Part shown: in pieces, positions 1-5,832 of the stretch | Numbering within the stretch: the first letter of the stretch is position 1 | Layout: the number at the start of each line of letters is the position of its first letter | Assembly: GCA_021795255.1 (NCBI GenBank) | Contig: JAJYPQ010000188.1 | Coordinates: 1 to 7,232 of the forward strand | Reading direction: 5' to 3' | DNA from: Pseudomonadota bacterium | Lineage (GTDB): Bacteria > Pseudomonadota > Gammaproteobacteria > Acidiferrobacterales > Acidiferrobacteraceae | Length of the DNA: 7,232 bases | Program-made: the position numbers and the translations under genes | The notes under the pieces: generated by a model | Databases searched by the model: none | What the model saw: only the letters and a program-made list of their open reading frames with translations | What the model was told of the DNA's origin: nothing

Positions 1-288
1 CGCGGCGGCCTTGCGGTACCAATAGTCCGCGTTGGCATACTGGCGGCTATCAGGGTGCCCGTAAGACAGTACATAACCTAAAGCCACCTGCGCGCCCGCG
101 TCCCCACTTCTTGCGCTCTGCTCTAGGCGAATCAGAGCCGCATGGTCACCATGTTCCGCGAGTTTGGCAAGTTGCGCTGGATGATGCAGTGACGCGAACG
201 CAGCGAGCGGCGCAGCCACGGCTAGCACGAACAGCCAGCGCAATGCGCCGACAAAGCCTTTACGCGTACACCCCCACGCTTTGTTCAT
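1..288 (-). CDS. Secreted Sel1-like repeat protein, N-terminal part (runs off the left edge)
   Basis: Ninety-six codons are visible from the ATG at 288-286 with no stop before the window edge. Residues 1-32 look like a Sec signal peptide: a basic start (MNKAWGCTRKGF), a hydrophobic core (ALRWLFVLAVAAPLAA) and a small-residue site AFA before SLHH. The mature part contains AALIRLEQSARSGDAGAQ, then AQVALGYVLSYG and NADYWYRKAAA, which is the Sel1/TPR-like repeat pattern (A-x2-LG-x2-Y...A-x2-WYRKAA). Such repeats form helical scaffolds for protein contacts, here presumably in the periplasm. The start has a strong Shine-Dalgarno (AAGGAAGG, about 6 nt upstream) and overlaps the stop of the upstream 60-aa gene as ATGA, so the two are probably co-translated. 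The ligand or pathway cannot be told from this piece. Confidence 0.82.
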   Translation of the reverse strand, partial: MNKAWGCTRKGFVGALRWLFVLAVAAPLAAFASLHHPAQLAKLAEHGDHAALIRLEQSARSGDAGAQVALGYVLSYGHPDSRQYANADYWYRKAAA

Positions 289-467
289 TGGAAACCTTCC
301 TTCTCGGGCGCGGGACGCGCCCCCATGATCTTTTTGTATTCGGGGCGGCTCCAGGGCCCCATATCCCCCATCCTCTGAATCTGTCCTTTCTTAACACCCA
401 GAGTCTTCGCGTCAATCAGAACCCAAATGCTCGTTGCTATCACGATGATCAAAAAACTTTCCGCCAT
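285..467 (-). CDS. Small single-span membrane protein (60 aa)
   Basis: The ATG at 467-465 is chosen because AGGGGG lies 8 nt upstream; an in-frame ATG 54 nt further up gives a longer product but has no such site. Residues 4-18 (SFLIIVIATSIWVLI) form one hydrophobic helix, followed by DAKTLGVKKGQIQRMGDMGPW and a charged tail (RPEYKKIMG...PEKEGFQ). From memory, the pattern TSIWVxxDAxxxGVKKGxxxxxxxMGPWGWFxxxLLLWIVxFPxYLxxRxEYKxI is a common bacterial two-span small membrane protein of unknown function. Here the second span is absent: GPW runs straight into SRPEYKK. It overlaps the Sel1 gene by ATGA. The function is unknown. Confidence 0.72.
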   Translation of the reverse strand: MAESFLIIVIATSIWVLIDAKTLGVKKGQIQRMGDMGPWSRPEYKKIMGARPAPEKEGFQ

Positions 468-551
468 AACATTTGCCCCCTGTAGGCGACTCTGGTGCTC
501 TTTCGTTTCTTGTGGGCACACACCAAACTACGGTACCGGACACCGCTGCTC

Positions 552-580
552 CTTATAGTTGTAGACAGCGGGCAGGAGAA
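552..580 (-). promoter_or_regulatory. Candidate sigma70 promoter for the 60-aa/Sel1 unit
   Basis: Read on the minus strand, TTCTCC (580-575), a 17-bp spacer and TATAAG (557-552) resemble -35 and -10 boxes with 3/6 and 5/6 consensus matches. Transcription would start near 545, about 78 nt before the ATG at 467. The -35 is weak, so this is tentative. Confidence 0.33.
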
Positions 581-719
581 TATCCAGGCAGTCATGTCAC
601 GACGGCAATTCTCAATGTGGCAACGACCATGCGCCGTCAACCTGGATAATCTCGACAATCTTGGGGCGGTGATTCGCTTGTCATCGGGACTCCTGGAGAA
701 TTCCTACCGGCGCGGCCAA

Positions 720-872
720 GGGGGCACCCGTATGATGGCGCCCGTGAAGCGGCTCCTGCAGCAGACCTGCACCCGTGTCTCTAAGCGCCAACGCAAACGA
801 CTCACCCCGCGCGAGTACAAGCACCTTCAGAGGCACTATCGCGCCCTCCTCACACCGGGTCTGCGGAGGCGC
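720..872 (+). pseudogene. IS66-type transposase fragment
   Basis: The frame encodes GGTRMMAPVKRLLQQTC, TRVSKRQRKRLTPREYKHLQ and RHYRALLTPGLRRR. This resembles the stretch of IS66 (TnpC/ORF3) transposases just after the catalytic core's middle part, where families read MxRLLxxTCxxVxxRxxKxLTxxEYxxLQxRYRxxLTxGxxELP. Neither the upstream DDE region nor the downstream conserved block (AHNLWERL, FTNNxAERDLR) is found in any frame nearby, so only a remnant of about 50 codons survives. It lies on the strand opposite to all neighbouring genes. No IS66 terminal repeat was recognised. The match is by recalled family pattern, not by a search. Confidence 0.5.
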
Positions 873-879
873 GTTTCTG

Positions 880-906
880 AAAACAAAAACCGCGCCCGGG
901 GCGGGG
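880..906 (-). terminator. Rho-independent terminator for the 287-aa gene
   Basis: On the minus strand a GC-only hairpin (CCGC pairing with GCGG, plus inner pairs, within 906-890) is followed by TTTTTGTTTT (889-880). It lies about 58 nt past the stop codon at 964. The stem is short, but the T-tract is good. Confidence 0.6.
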
Positions 907-963
907 TGAGATCACGATATCCGATCATGCCGTTTGCTGTGATATCGGAGATACCAACGAGAA

Positions 964-1827
964 TCAATCGATCAATGCCTTGGGATCAATAACTGGGAAG
1001 TGCCGCCTAAGAAGGGTCAGCGCTATAACTTTCCCAGCCACACTAAGATCTAGCTTGTGCAGCTGCTTTTCGTCATAAAGCCGTAGCGTGGCCACTAGTG
1101 ACGGGAAGGCGGCTTCAATGTCCGACTGGGAGTTGAGTGTCGGGTACTTTGCCTTGAACGTACTGAGCGTGTCCGAGCCCATGATGTTCATGTACGTCCC
1201 TGCACCGAACGACGCAATAGTCCTTGACCTAGTTAGCGTAATCTCGCGGCACTTAGATGCGTACTCCCGATATATAACAGCGTACATTTGTTCAAGGCCA
1301 ACCCCATCAGGTACAGTCAGATGCTTGACGAACTGAATAGTAACTAACGCGCCAATCATTTCAGGTGTCAGCTTCGGTACAATGGAAACAGCCTCCTCGA
1401 TGCAAATATCAAAAAAGTCGCTGTTATCCCGCTCCACTCGCATTTCTAATAAATTTGCTAGGAGGTCTATATTCGCTTTCTCTCCTTTTCGCGCAGCCCC
1501 TTGGACCGCCGCGTTGAACACCTGCTGCACATCTGGTTCTGCTAGCTTTTCCGCCGAAATCCTGTCTACCTTCTCCTTAAGTTTTGCGTAAGTTTGCTCA
1601 ATCAATCGCTGGACACTCTGCAAGGCTCTTTCTGTCGCGGCTTCCGTAAGTTTCGGAAAGTTCGCTTCCCACAACAACTCCATTAGGTCCTTTACCTCGG
1701 TGTAATTAAGCCCATACTGATAGTTACCAGCCACCTGAATGGACGTTCCGCTACCGGTTACTCCTGCGCTCTGCTCTATTAACTTCCCCAATTTTCGCGT
1801 CCCCCGCAACTTGAATAACCACTCCAT
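964..1827 (-). CDS. LPO_1073/Vpar_1526-like protein (287 aa) with N-terminal IQVAG motif
   Basis: The ATG at 1827-1825 is chosen because AAAGG sits 6 nt upstream and because the protein then begins MEWLFKL..., a plausible family start; an upstream ATG at 1890 would only add reverse-frame sequence of the neighbour. Residues 18-36 (EQSAGVTGSGTSIQVAGNY) form a short Gly/Ser/Asn-rich segment with the core IQVAGN. It is followed by NYTEVKDLMELLWEANFPKL and a helical, partly coiled-coil body (about 44-175: QGAARKGEKANIDLLANLLEMR, EEAVSIVPKLTPEMIGALVTIQFVKH) and a less charged C-terminal half. This order resembles the LPO_1073/Vpar_1526 family as I recall it, whose function is not established. No catalytic motif is seen. 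The first 77 bp overlap the small membrane gene upstream in another frame. The gene looks AT-richer than the helicase gene, which suggests separate acquisition. Confidence 0.8.
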   Translation of the reverse strand: MEWLFKLRGTRKLGKLIEQSAGVTGSGTSIQVAGNYQYGLNYTEVKDLMELLWEANFPKLTEAATERALQSVQRLIEQTYAKLKEKVDRISAEKLAEPDVQQVFNAAVQGAARKGEKANIDLLANLLEMRVERDNSDFFDICIEEAVSIVPKLTPEMIGALVTIQFVKHLTVPDGVGLEQMYAVIYREYASKCREITLTRSRTIASFGAGTYMNIMGSDTLSTFKAKYPTLNSQSDIEAAFPSLVATLRLYDEKQLHKLDLSVAGKVIALTLLRRHFPVIDPKALID

Positions 1828-1981
1828 CGCCGACCTTTGCCTCTTGCTTGACGATTCGCTCCCGACGCCTCTTCGCCCCGATGAGGCCAAGGATCGCCAG
1901 TGGCAAACCGATAATCCCGATAAAGAGACTGAGATAGGCGGTCCAGTCCAGCCCCAGATGATGGTTTAGCCAAGCCAGCAT
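1751..1981 (-). CDS. Small membrane protein (76 aa) with C-terminal IQVAG motif
   Basis: The protein has one hydrophobic helix (residues 14-35, about WTAYLSLFIGIIGLPLAILGLI), a basic stop-transfer stretch (AKRRRERIVKQ, 36-46), then GDGVVIQVAGDAKIG (51-65) and a basic tail. The basic side suggests the tail lies in the cytoplasm. The core IQVAG with flanking Gly, Asp or Asn is RHIM-like and matches the N-terminal motif of the overlapping 287-aa protein. Known bacterial and fungal systems use matched amyloid motifs to pass a signal from a sensor to a membrane effector; applying that here is inference. The ATG at 1981 has no clear Shine-Dalgarno, so translation may depend on the upstream 19-codon ORF. 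The C-terminal 26 codons double as the start of the next gene in another frame. Confidence 0.68.
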   Translation of the reverse strand: MLAWLNHHLGLDWTAYLSLFIGIIGLPLAILGLIGAKRRRERIVKQEAKVGDGVVIQVAGDAKIGEVNRAERRSNR

Positions 1982-2025
1982 TTCGTGACCACGGCCTGCC
2001 CTAATAGAACCAGACGCCTCCCCAT
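1966..2025 (-). CDS. Possible 19-aa leader ORF overlapping the membrane protein start
   Basis: The ATG at 2025-2023 has a near-ideal Shine-Dalgarno (GGGAGG, 6 nt upstream) and reads MGRRLVLLGQAVVTKCWLG before TAA (1968-1966). The ORF ends about 13 nt inside the next gene, whose own ATG (1981) has no ribosome site. This is the arrangement expected for translational coupling by a leader peptide. The ORF is too short to judge by composition. It could be chance, or reflect a frameshift that detached an original start. Confidence 0.35.
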   Translation of the reverse strand: MGRRLVLLGQAVVTKCWLG

Positions 2026-2056
2026 CCTGAGCCTCCCTGTTTAAAACCCGACCGCC

Positions 2057-2086
2057 ACTATAGCCGATGGCCCGGCCGGCTGACCA
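2057..2086 (-). promoter_or_regulatory. Candidate sigma70 promoter for the IQVAG gene pair
   Basis: On the minus strand TGGTCA (2086-2081, 4/6 to TTGACA), an 18-bp spacer and TATAGT (2062-2057, 5/6 to TATAAT) are followed by a predicted start near 2050. That is about 25 nt before the leader ORF and 70 nt before the membrane protein ATG. Confidence 0.4.
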
Positions 2087-2122
2087 CCACCGTCCCAGTC
2101 GGTATATAGTACATACGCAATG

Positions 2123-2137
2123 GGACCATAGTGGTCC
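2123..2137. repeat. Inverted repeat GGACCA-TAG-TGGTCC
   Basis: The two 6-bp arms match perfectly around a 3-bp centre. It lies about 70 bp upstream of the predicted start of the IQVAG pair, so it could be an operator. Next to it, GTATAT-AGT-ACATAC (2102-2116) is a second, imperfect dyad. No regulator is assigned. Confidence 0.4.
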
Positions 2138-2212
2138 GTTCTCACCATCCGTGCAGACCTTCAGGTCCTAAAATCCTCCTCAACAGCCTCTAGTTCCCGG
2201 GTGTTTCCCTGT

Positions 2213-2247
2213 CAAAATCGGCCCGCGCTGGCCCGTCTGGGCGCGGG
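2213..2247 (-). terminator. Weak terminator-like hairpin after the helicase gene
   Basis: CCCGCGC (2222-2228) and GCGCGGG (2241-2247) form a perfect 7-bp stem with a 12-nt loop. On the minus strand it is followed by CCGATTTTG, a run of only four T. It lies about 60 nt past the helicase stop at 2306. It could end the replication transcript, but the T-tract is poor. Confidence 0.4.
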
Positions 2248-2305
2248 GCGTCCTTCCCGGCTGGTATCGGATTAGAGGTTATGGGGCACGGGTCACACTA
2301 AGTGG

Positions 2306-5302
2306 CTACGGGCCGCTTTTGGTGAGGTCCTGATAAAAGGTGTGGTCGTTTTTCTGCAGCAGCTCACCGACCGCGACTATGCCTCGTAGGCCGCCTGTGA
2401 CTAGCGCGACTTCGTTAATGGGTAGCGGGGTATGCCCCGCGGTCACCAGCCGGGTATTGGCAGCACACGATTCCCGCGCAGCCTGGTAAAGGGTCACTCC
2501 GGATTCGAGCGCCTGTGCCGCAAGTTCCGCAACCAACTTGCTGCAGTCCCTGTCGCTTATCCGGACCCCCGTCTCACGCTGGAAATAGTCCACGAGTTTG
2601 GCGCGCGTCCTTTGCTCGCCGAGGTCCACGACCCCCTGCGCGATCACCGCACGCGCCTTGGTCTTCTTAGCCAACCGCCCTTGGGGTTCCAACCGGAACT
2701 CATCGACGTGCATCCCGAAGCCGACGATGGGCAAGAGTCCATAGATCTCGACCTGCACAGGCTCCGTGGCCCAGACGGCGCGCAGTCGCCCAATGGCCTG
2801 GAACACGTCCGCGCCAACCTGCCGCAGCAGCCAATCCCGCGCCTCTTTCACGGCGGGGAGCTTGGCAGCAGGGTATATGTCCCAGCCATCCGTGGCCACC
2901 CAGTCGCGGACGCGCTCACCGTTCCAGTCGGGCAGGGTCACGCCGCGGGCGGCCATGGCGGCCCGGTAGGTTTTGTATCCGATGATCTGGTCGTTGGCGT
3001 TCATGAGGGGTAGTCCCCACAGGATTAAGCGCTTCCGACCCTTCCAGTCGTTATGGCCTTTGTGTGTGCCCCAATGGCGCACGCGGTCGTCGTTCATGAA
3101 CCGCGCCAAGGCCTTGTGGGTGACAACCACCACATCCGGGTCGTTGCCCATCGCCGCATGTAGCGCCCTGGCCTCTTTTTTCAGGCGTTCCCGCCCTTCC
3201 TCGCTCGCACCGCTGTCTCCCTTGCCGTGGAGAAGCGGTCCATACTGAATCACCTTGAGGTTGGGTTGGGCGCACCGAAGGTCGATGACCACACCGCCCG
3301 CCGCCAGGATCTCGTCGACGTGCGTACACGACGCATCGAGCAAGAGCCCGCCCTTTTTGAGGTAGCGGGTCCACAGATCCGCTGGGTTGGTGTAGACAAG
3401 GATCACGTTCCCGTCCTTGCCCACGCGGACCCACGCTGTGCCAGCTTGCACCGCGCGCCCCAGGGCCGCGATCCACGCCAAAGGAACCACACGCTTGTCG
3501 CCGAAGATGTCCTGGACCTTCTCAAGGGCCGAGGCATCCGCCGCCCGCGCGGCCGGCGGGATGCGCGTGGCGAGCTTGGCGAACTCCGCCCAGCACTGCG
3601 CATCCAGGGCCCGCAGGCCTGCCCCTTCCGTCGCCGCCTGAACCAGGTGTAGGCCTAGCGCGTCCAGGTGAGGGGCGATGGTCGCCGCCCAGTCACGGGC
3701 CTTCTGGAAGTCATCTTCCGAAAAGCGCTCTTCGTCGTCATCCTCACTCACTAATCCGCGCTTGTGCTTTTTGTTGCGGTTTTTTAGATGGGCAACGTGG
3801 TCCTCGATGGCGCCAGCCGCGACACGGGCTCCAGTAACATCATCGATGCGCACCGCGCCTTTGCTGAATGTCGGCACGCCCTCATCTATCACCAGGACAT
3901 CGCGATCCTGGAAGTCGTCCCGCGGGTCGGCGGCCCATTTCAGGAGCGTGGATTCCTTGCCCACGATCCCGTGTTGGCCAAAAATGCCGCGCATGTATGG
4001 CGCGACCGACAGGTTCTTTTGGAACTGACAGCGTTCGTCATTGTCATCTCCTTTTGGCTTCACCCCGAACTCACACTTCATGCACGCGTTTTGATGGGGC
4101 GACCGGCCTCGATCCATAAGGCACTTTGTGGCCACGGGCCGGTTGCATAAGCCCTCAACCCCCCGCCCATCCCACTCCATATCCATAGGGCTGGCGCCGG
4201 CCCTATGGAAGGCCTCGTGCGCCAGATCCTTGGTGGCGGTGGCCCATAGAAAATTAACCGGCCGATCGCCGCATGGCTCGCCGTCTTTATTGAATCTGCG
4301 TACCCGTGTCACCAGCATCTCTTGCAGGGCCATGTGGCTCTTCCCCCCGCCTGGGGGGGTGATAACAAGGACCGGCCTACCCCCAATCGCGGTCTTTATT
4401 GCCTCGGGCAACACGGCGCGCAGATCGGTCTGCATGTCCGCCAGTGGCGGCAAGACCGGCCGCTCGTAGGCGTCCGCCCTGCTGCGGCGCCAGGGCATGT
4501 GTGGGGTGACGTTCCGGGGCTGCTGTTGGTAATTGCGCGGCGGCGGCTCAGGACCCATCGGTCCGCCCGTCAAGTCTGGCTGGGCCAGGAATTCACTACG
4601 GTCACAACACTTCCTGGGCTCTGGTGGCGCGGCCTCGGACTTCAAGAAGGCGGCCTCTGCCAGACCGTCTAGCCAATCATCTCCCCACACGGTGAACGGG
4701 GAGACCGTCACGCCCACTTGTGGGGCTGTCACCCTAAACTGAAACGCGCACGCCACGGCGGCATCTGCGTGGCGGTGCTCAATGAGAATGACAGCCGCCA
4801 GCTGTGCCACCCCGATCCCGCGTATCGTCGCTTCTGAGATCCCTTTTAGCCCTCCTGAGGTAAATAAAGCCAAGGACGGCTGGCCCGTAGCGCCATGGAC
4901 GGCTAGGGCTCGGTACGGATCGTCCGTGATATATACGGTGCGTCCATTCTCCAGGCAACCGAACAATAGGCCGCCCGATCGCCCGTCAATAAAAGCCTTG
5001 CCCTTTTTTTCATGGATGACCCCCGTCTTCGGATCGCTCAGATAGACCCCGATCGGCTCGTGCTTTCCAGTTTCAAGAATGTGATGTGGATGATGAATCG
5101 GCCAAAGGACCGCCGGCCCCTCGGTGCCGTTCGCGAGGGGACAGATCGCGGCCCGCGCGCCAGACATCATCGCTGGCGTGGTGTTCGGGCCGTAGCGATC
5201 CAGACACCTGGTAAGCTCGGGGAAATCTGTGATCTGCGCCGCGCCCTGATAGAGCGCTAATGCCTGGCGCTCCCGGCGCGAAGCCGCGCGTGGGGCGCTC
5301 AT
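2306..5302 (-). CDS. Toprim-like/SF2 helicase fusion, putative replication primase-helicase (998 aa)
   Basis: Residues 60-220 resemble the Toprim half of plasmid and phage primases: a GPAVLWPIHHP...GVYLSDPKTG strand set, VYITDDPYRALAVHGATGQP where families read VxEGIEDALAxxxATGxP, SGGLKGI, and GDDWLDGL for the DWND-like end. The usual catalytic Glu is Asp here, and the DxD position reads EHRH, so primase chemistry is doubtful. A Pro-rich linker (about 222-290) leads to a helicase. Walker A is TPPGGGKS (315-322) and Walker B is VLVIDEG (469-475); later motifs are GGLLLDAS (651-658), VVVVTHKALA (724-733), HWGTHKGHND (743-752) and QAIGRLR (835-841, motif VI with arginine finger). Cysteines 386, 394, 407, 410 and 425 lie between Walker A and B, as in Fe-S SF2 helicases such as XPD/DinG. 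A possible winged-helix lies at 897-935. The start overlaps the upstream stop (ATGA) and has GGGGGG upstream. The role in plasmid replication is inferred from context. Confidence 0.82.
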   Translation of the reverse strand: MSAPRAASRRERQALALYQGAAQITDFPELTRCLDRYGPNTTPAMMSGARAAICPLANGTEGPAVLWPIHHPHHILETGKHEPIGVYLSDPKTGVIHEKKGKAFIDGRSGGLLFGCLENGRTVYITDDPYRALAVHGATGQPSLALFTSGGLKGISEATIRGIGVAQLAAVILIEHRHADAAVACAFQFRVTAPQVGVTVSPFTVWGDDWLDGLAEAAFLKSEAAPPEPRKCCDRSEFLAQPDLTGGPMGPEPPPRNYQQQPRNVTPHMPWRRSRADAYERPVLPPLADMQTDLRAVLPEAIKTAIGGRPVLVITPPGGGKSHMALQEMLVTRVRRFNKDGEPCGDRPVNFLWATATKDLAHEAFHRAGASPMDMEWDGRGVEGLCNRPVATKCLMDRGRSPHQNACMKCEFGVKPKGDDNDERCQFQKNLSVAPYMRGIFGQHGIVGKESTLLKWAADPRDDFQDRDVLVIDEGVPTFSKGAVRIDDVTGARVAAGAIEDHVAHLKNRNKKHKRGLVSEDDDEERFSEDDFQKARDWAATIAPHLDALGLHLVQAATEGAGLRALDAQCWAEFAKLATRIPPAARAADASALEKVQDIFGDKRVVPLAWIAALGRAVQAGTAWVRVGKDGNVILVYTNPADLWTRYLKKGGLLLDASCTHVDEILAAGGVVIDLRCAQPNLKVIQYGPLLHGKGDSGASEEGRERLKKEARALHAAMGNDPDVVVVTHKALARFMNDDRVRHWGTHKGHNDWKGRKRLILWGLPLMNANDQIIGYKTYRAAMAARGVTLPDWNGERVRDWVATDGWDIYPAAKLPAVKEARDWLLRQVGADVFQAIGRLRAVWATEPVQVEIYGLLPIVGFGMHVDEFRLEPQGRLAKKTKARAVIAQGVVDLGEQRTRAKLVDYFQRETGVRISDRDCSKLVAELAAQALESGVTLYQAARESCAANTRLVTAGHTPLPINEVALVTGGLRGIVAVGELLQKNDHTFYQDLTKSGP

Positions 5303-5754
5303 AGGGCACCCCCCAACAGCGGGAGACTATATAGGAGAGATCGGGGTGGTTCGGGGTCGGGGTCTGGGTCGCCGCCGGAATCGGCCGTCGCCCGCACGGC
5401 CGCTGGCGACCGGCGGTCGTGGCGGGCTCGGACTCGGGTGCGGCGGTGCGGGATAACGCGCCGCGCGTGGGTCCGTATCCGCGCCCGCCGCGCTTGTAGC
5501 TGAAATCCGCGCTCGATGCGCAGCGCAACGCGGAGCTCCGCCACCGGGTCGGGCTCCCAATCGGGCAAAAAGTCCACTGGGGTCACAACCTGTGAAAAAG
5601 ACGCCTGATAGTCCTCTGAGGGTCCAATCAGCCTCGCATGCTCCTGCCTCGCATGCTCCTCGCACGCGCGGTCAAATTCTCGCACGGCTTCTAGCGCCTC
5701 GCGGTCAGATTGGGCACTTGTTAAACGGACCTTTTGATGTATACTATTTTGCAT
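5299..5754 (-). CDS. Arg/Pro-rich protein of unknown function (151 aa), translationally coupled to the helicase
   Basis: The ATG at 5754-5752 follows AGAGG by about 9 nt. I do not recognise the family. Residues 13-45 are charged and helical (REALEAVREFDRACEEHARQEHAR), 46-72 are acidic/aromatic (DFLPDWEPDP), 78-116 are very arginine-rich (RRARIRTHARR, HRRTRVRARHDRR) and 128-138 form a DPDPDPEPP run, ending in SLLYSLPLLGGAL. The basic segment could bind nucleic acid. The stop overlaps the helicase ATG as ATGA, and the helicase has only a modest ribosome site of its own, so this frame may control helicase synthesis, as leader frames do in IncFII-type plasmids. Its ribosome site and start are covered by the antisense RNA. 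The last third, with a Pro/Arg composition, may be under little selection for sequence. Confidence 0.66.
   Translation of the reverse strand: MQNSIHQKVRLTSAQSDREALEAVREFDRACEEHARQEHARLIGPSEDYQASFSQVVTPVDFLPDWEPDPVAELRVALRIERGFQLQARRARIRTHARRVIPHRRTRVRARHDRRSPAAVRATADSGGDPDPDPEPPRSLLYSLPLLGGAL
5343..5368 (+). other. G-quadruplex-type sequence
   Basis: The plus strand has four G-runs (GGGG, GGGG, GGGG, GGG) with loops of 6, 2 and 3 nt, meeting the usual intramolecular quadruplex pattern. It is in the template strand of the minus-strand transcript, 41 bp before the helicase start, and encodes the DPDPDPEP tail of the 151-aa protein. The run may simply reflect that repeat. Confidence 0.45.
5631..5660. 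repeat. Perfect 15-bp tandem duplication
   Basis: GCCTCGCATGCTCCT occurs twice head to tail (5631-5645 and 5646-5660). It is in frame in the 151-aa gene and gives the doubled residues EHARQ-EHARL. A recent slippage event is the simplest cause. Confidence 0.85.
5718..5745 (+). promoter_or_regulatory. Promoter of the antisense RNA
   Basis: TTGTTA (5718-5723, 4/6) and TATACT (5740-5745, 5/6) are 16 bp apart on the plus strand, with a predicted start near 5752. The promoter sits inside the first codons of the 151-aa gene and points away from it, toward the terminator at 5790-5823. Confidence 0.65.
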
Positions 5755-5823
5755 GCCGTCGCGCCTCTTACGCTTCGGTGATTGTACTGAAAGGCTCCGA
5801 CCAATTCGGGGCCTTTCTTTTTT
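5752..5823 (+). ncRNA. Putative countertranscribed antisense RNA (about 72 nt)
   Basis: A plus-strand promoter (5718-5745) and a very strong terminator (5790-5823) delimit a transcript too short to encode a protein. It is fully complementary to the leader, Shine-Dalgarno (AGAGG) and start codon of the minus-strand 151-aa gene. In the sense mRNA the same hairpin would show the loop AUUGG, which contains UUGG, a YUNR U-turn sequence that speeds antisense pairing in several plasmid systems. The layout matches antisense copy-number control of rep mRNA translation (as in ColE2, IncFII and pMV158, all by analogy). The RNA ends are predicted from sequence only. Confidence 0.66.
5790..5823 (+). terminator. 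Strong rho-independent terminator of the antisense RNA
   Basis: AAAGGCTCCGA (5790-5800) pairs with TCGGGGCCTTT (5806-5816) as an 11-bp stem including one U-G pair, with the 5-nt loop CCAAT, followed by CTTTTTT (5817-5823). The T-run exists only in the plus direction; on the minus strand the hairpin becomes part of the rep leader. Confidence 0.9.
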
Positions 5824-5832
5824 GTCTGAAGA

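Larger units (their letters stand above)
468..963. other. Intergenic region of 496 bp
   Basis: Between the 60-aa gene and the 287-aa gene no complete protein gene is convincing. The stretch holds a candidate minus-strand promoter (552-580), a plus-strand IS66-like transposase fragment (about 720-872) and a minus-strand terminator (880-906). A 6-bp inverted repeat (TCCGAT at 920-925, ATCGGA at 944-949) follows the stop of the 287-aa gene. A plus-strand open frame spans 495-992, but only its middle part looks like protein. Confidence 0.6.
1982..2305. other. Intergenic region of 324 bp
   Basis: This gap between the helicase gene stop and the membrane protein start holds a possible helicase terminator (2213-2247), a 6-bp inverted repeat (2123-2137), a candidate promoter (2057-2086) and the leader ORF (1966-2025). 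No larger gene is supported on either strand. Confidence 0.6.

Noticed and set aside
495..992. Plus-strand open frame of 165 codons taken as a full gene
   Set aside because: Only the 720-872 part resembles a protein (IS66-like); there is no ribosome site at its start and its end overlaps the 3' end of the 287-aa gene on the other strand.
1828..1890. N-terminal extension of the 287-aa protein from the ATG at 1890
   Set aside because: The extra 21 residues are the membrane protein gene read in another frame, and the ATG at 1827 has a better ribosome site.
2432..3013. Plus-strand open frame opposite the helicase gene
   Set aside because: It is a shadow of the high-GC helicase coding strand, with no ribosome site or recognisable motif.
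3227..3652. Plus- and minus-strand open frames inside the helicase gene
   Set aside because: Their composition (Arg/Pro/Ala runs) is what out-of-frame reading of GC-rich coding DNA gives; the helicase motifs occupy the true frame.
5073..5528. Minus-strand open frame overlapping the junction of the 151-aa gene and the helicase
   Set aside because: Its second half is the helicase 5' end read out of frame; the ATGA-linked pair explains the region better.
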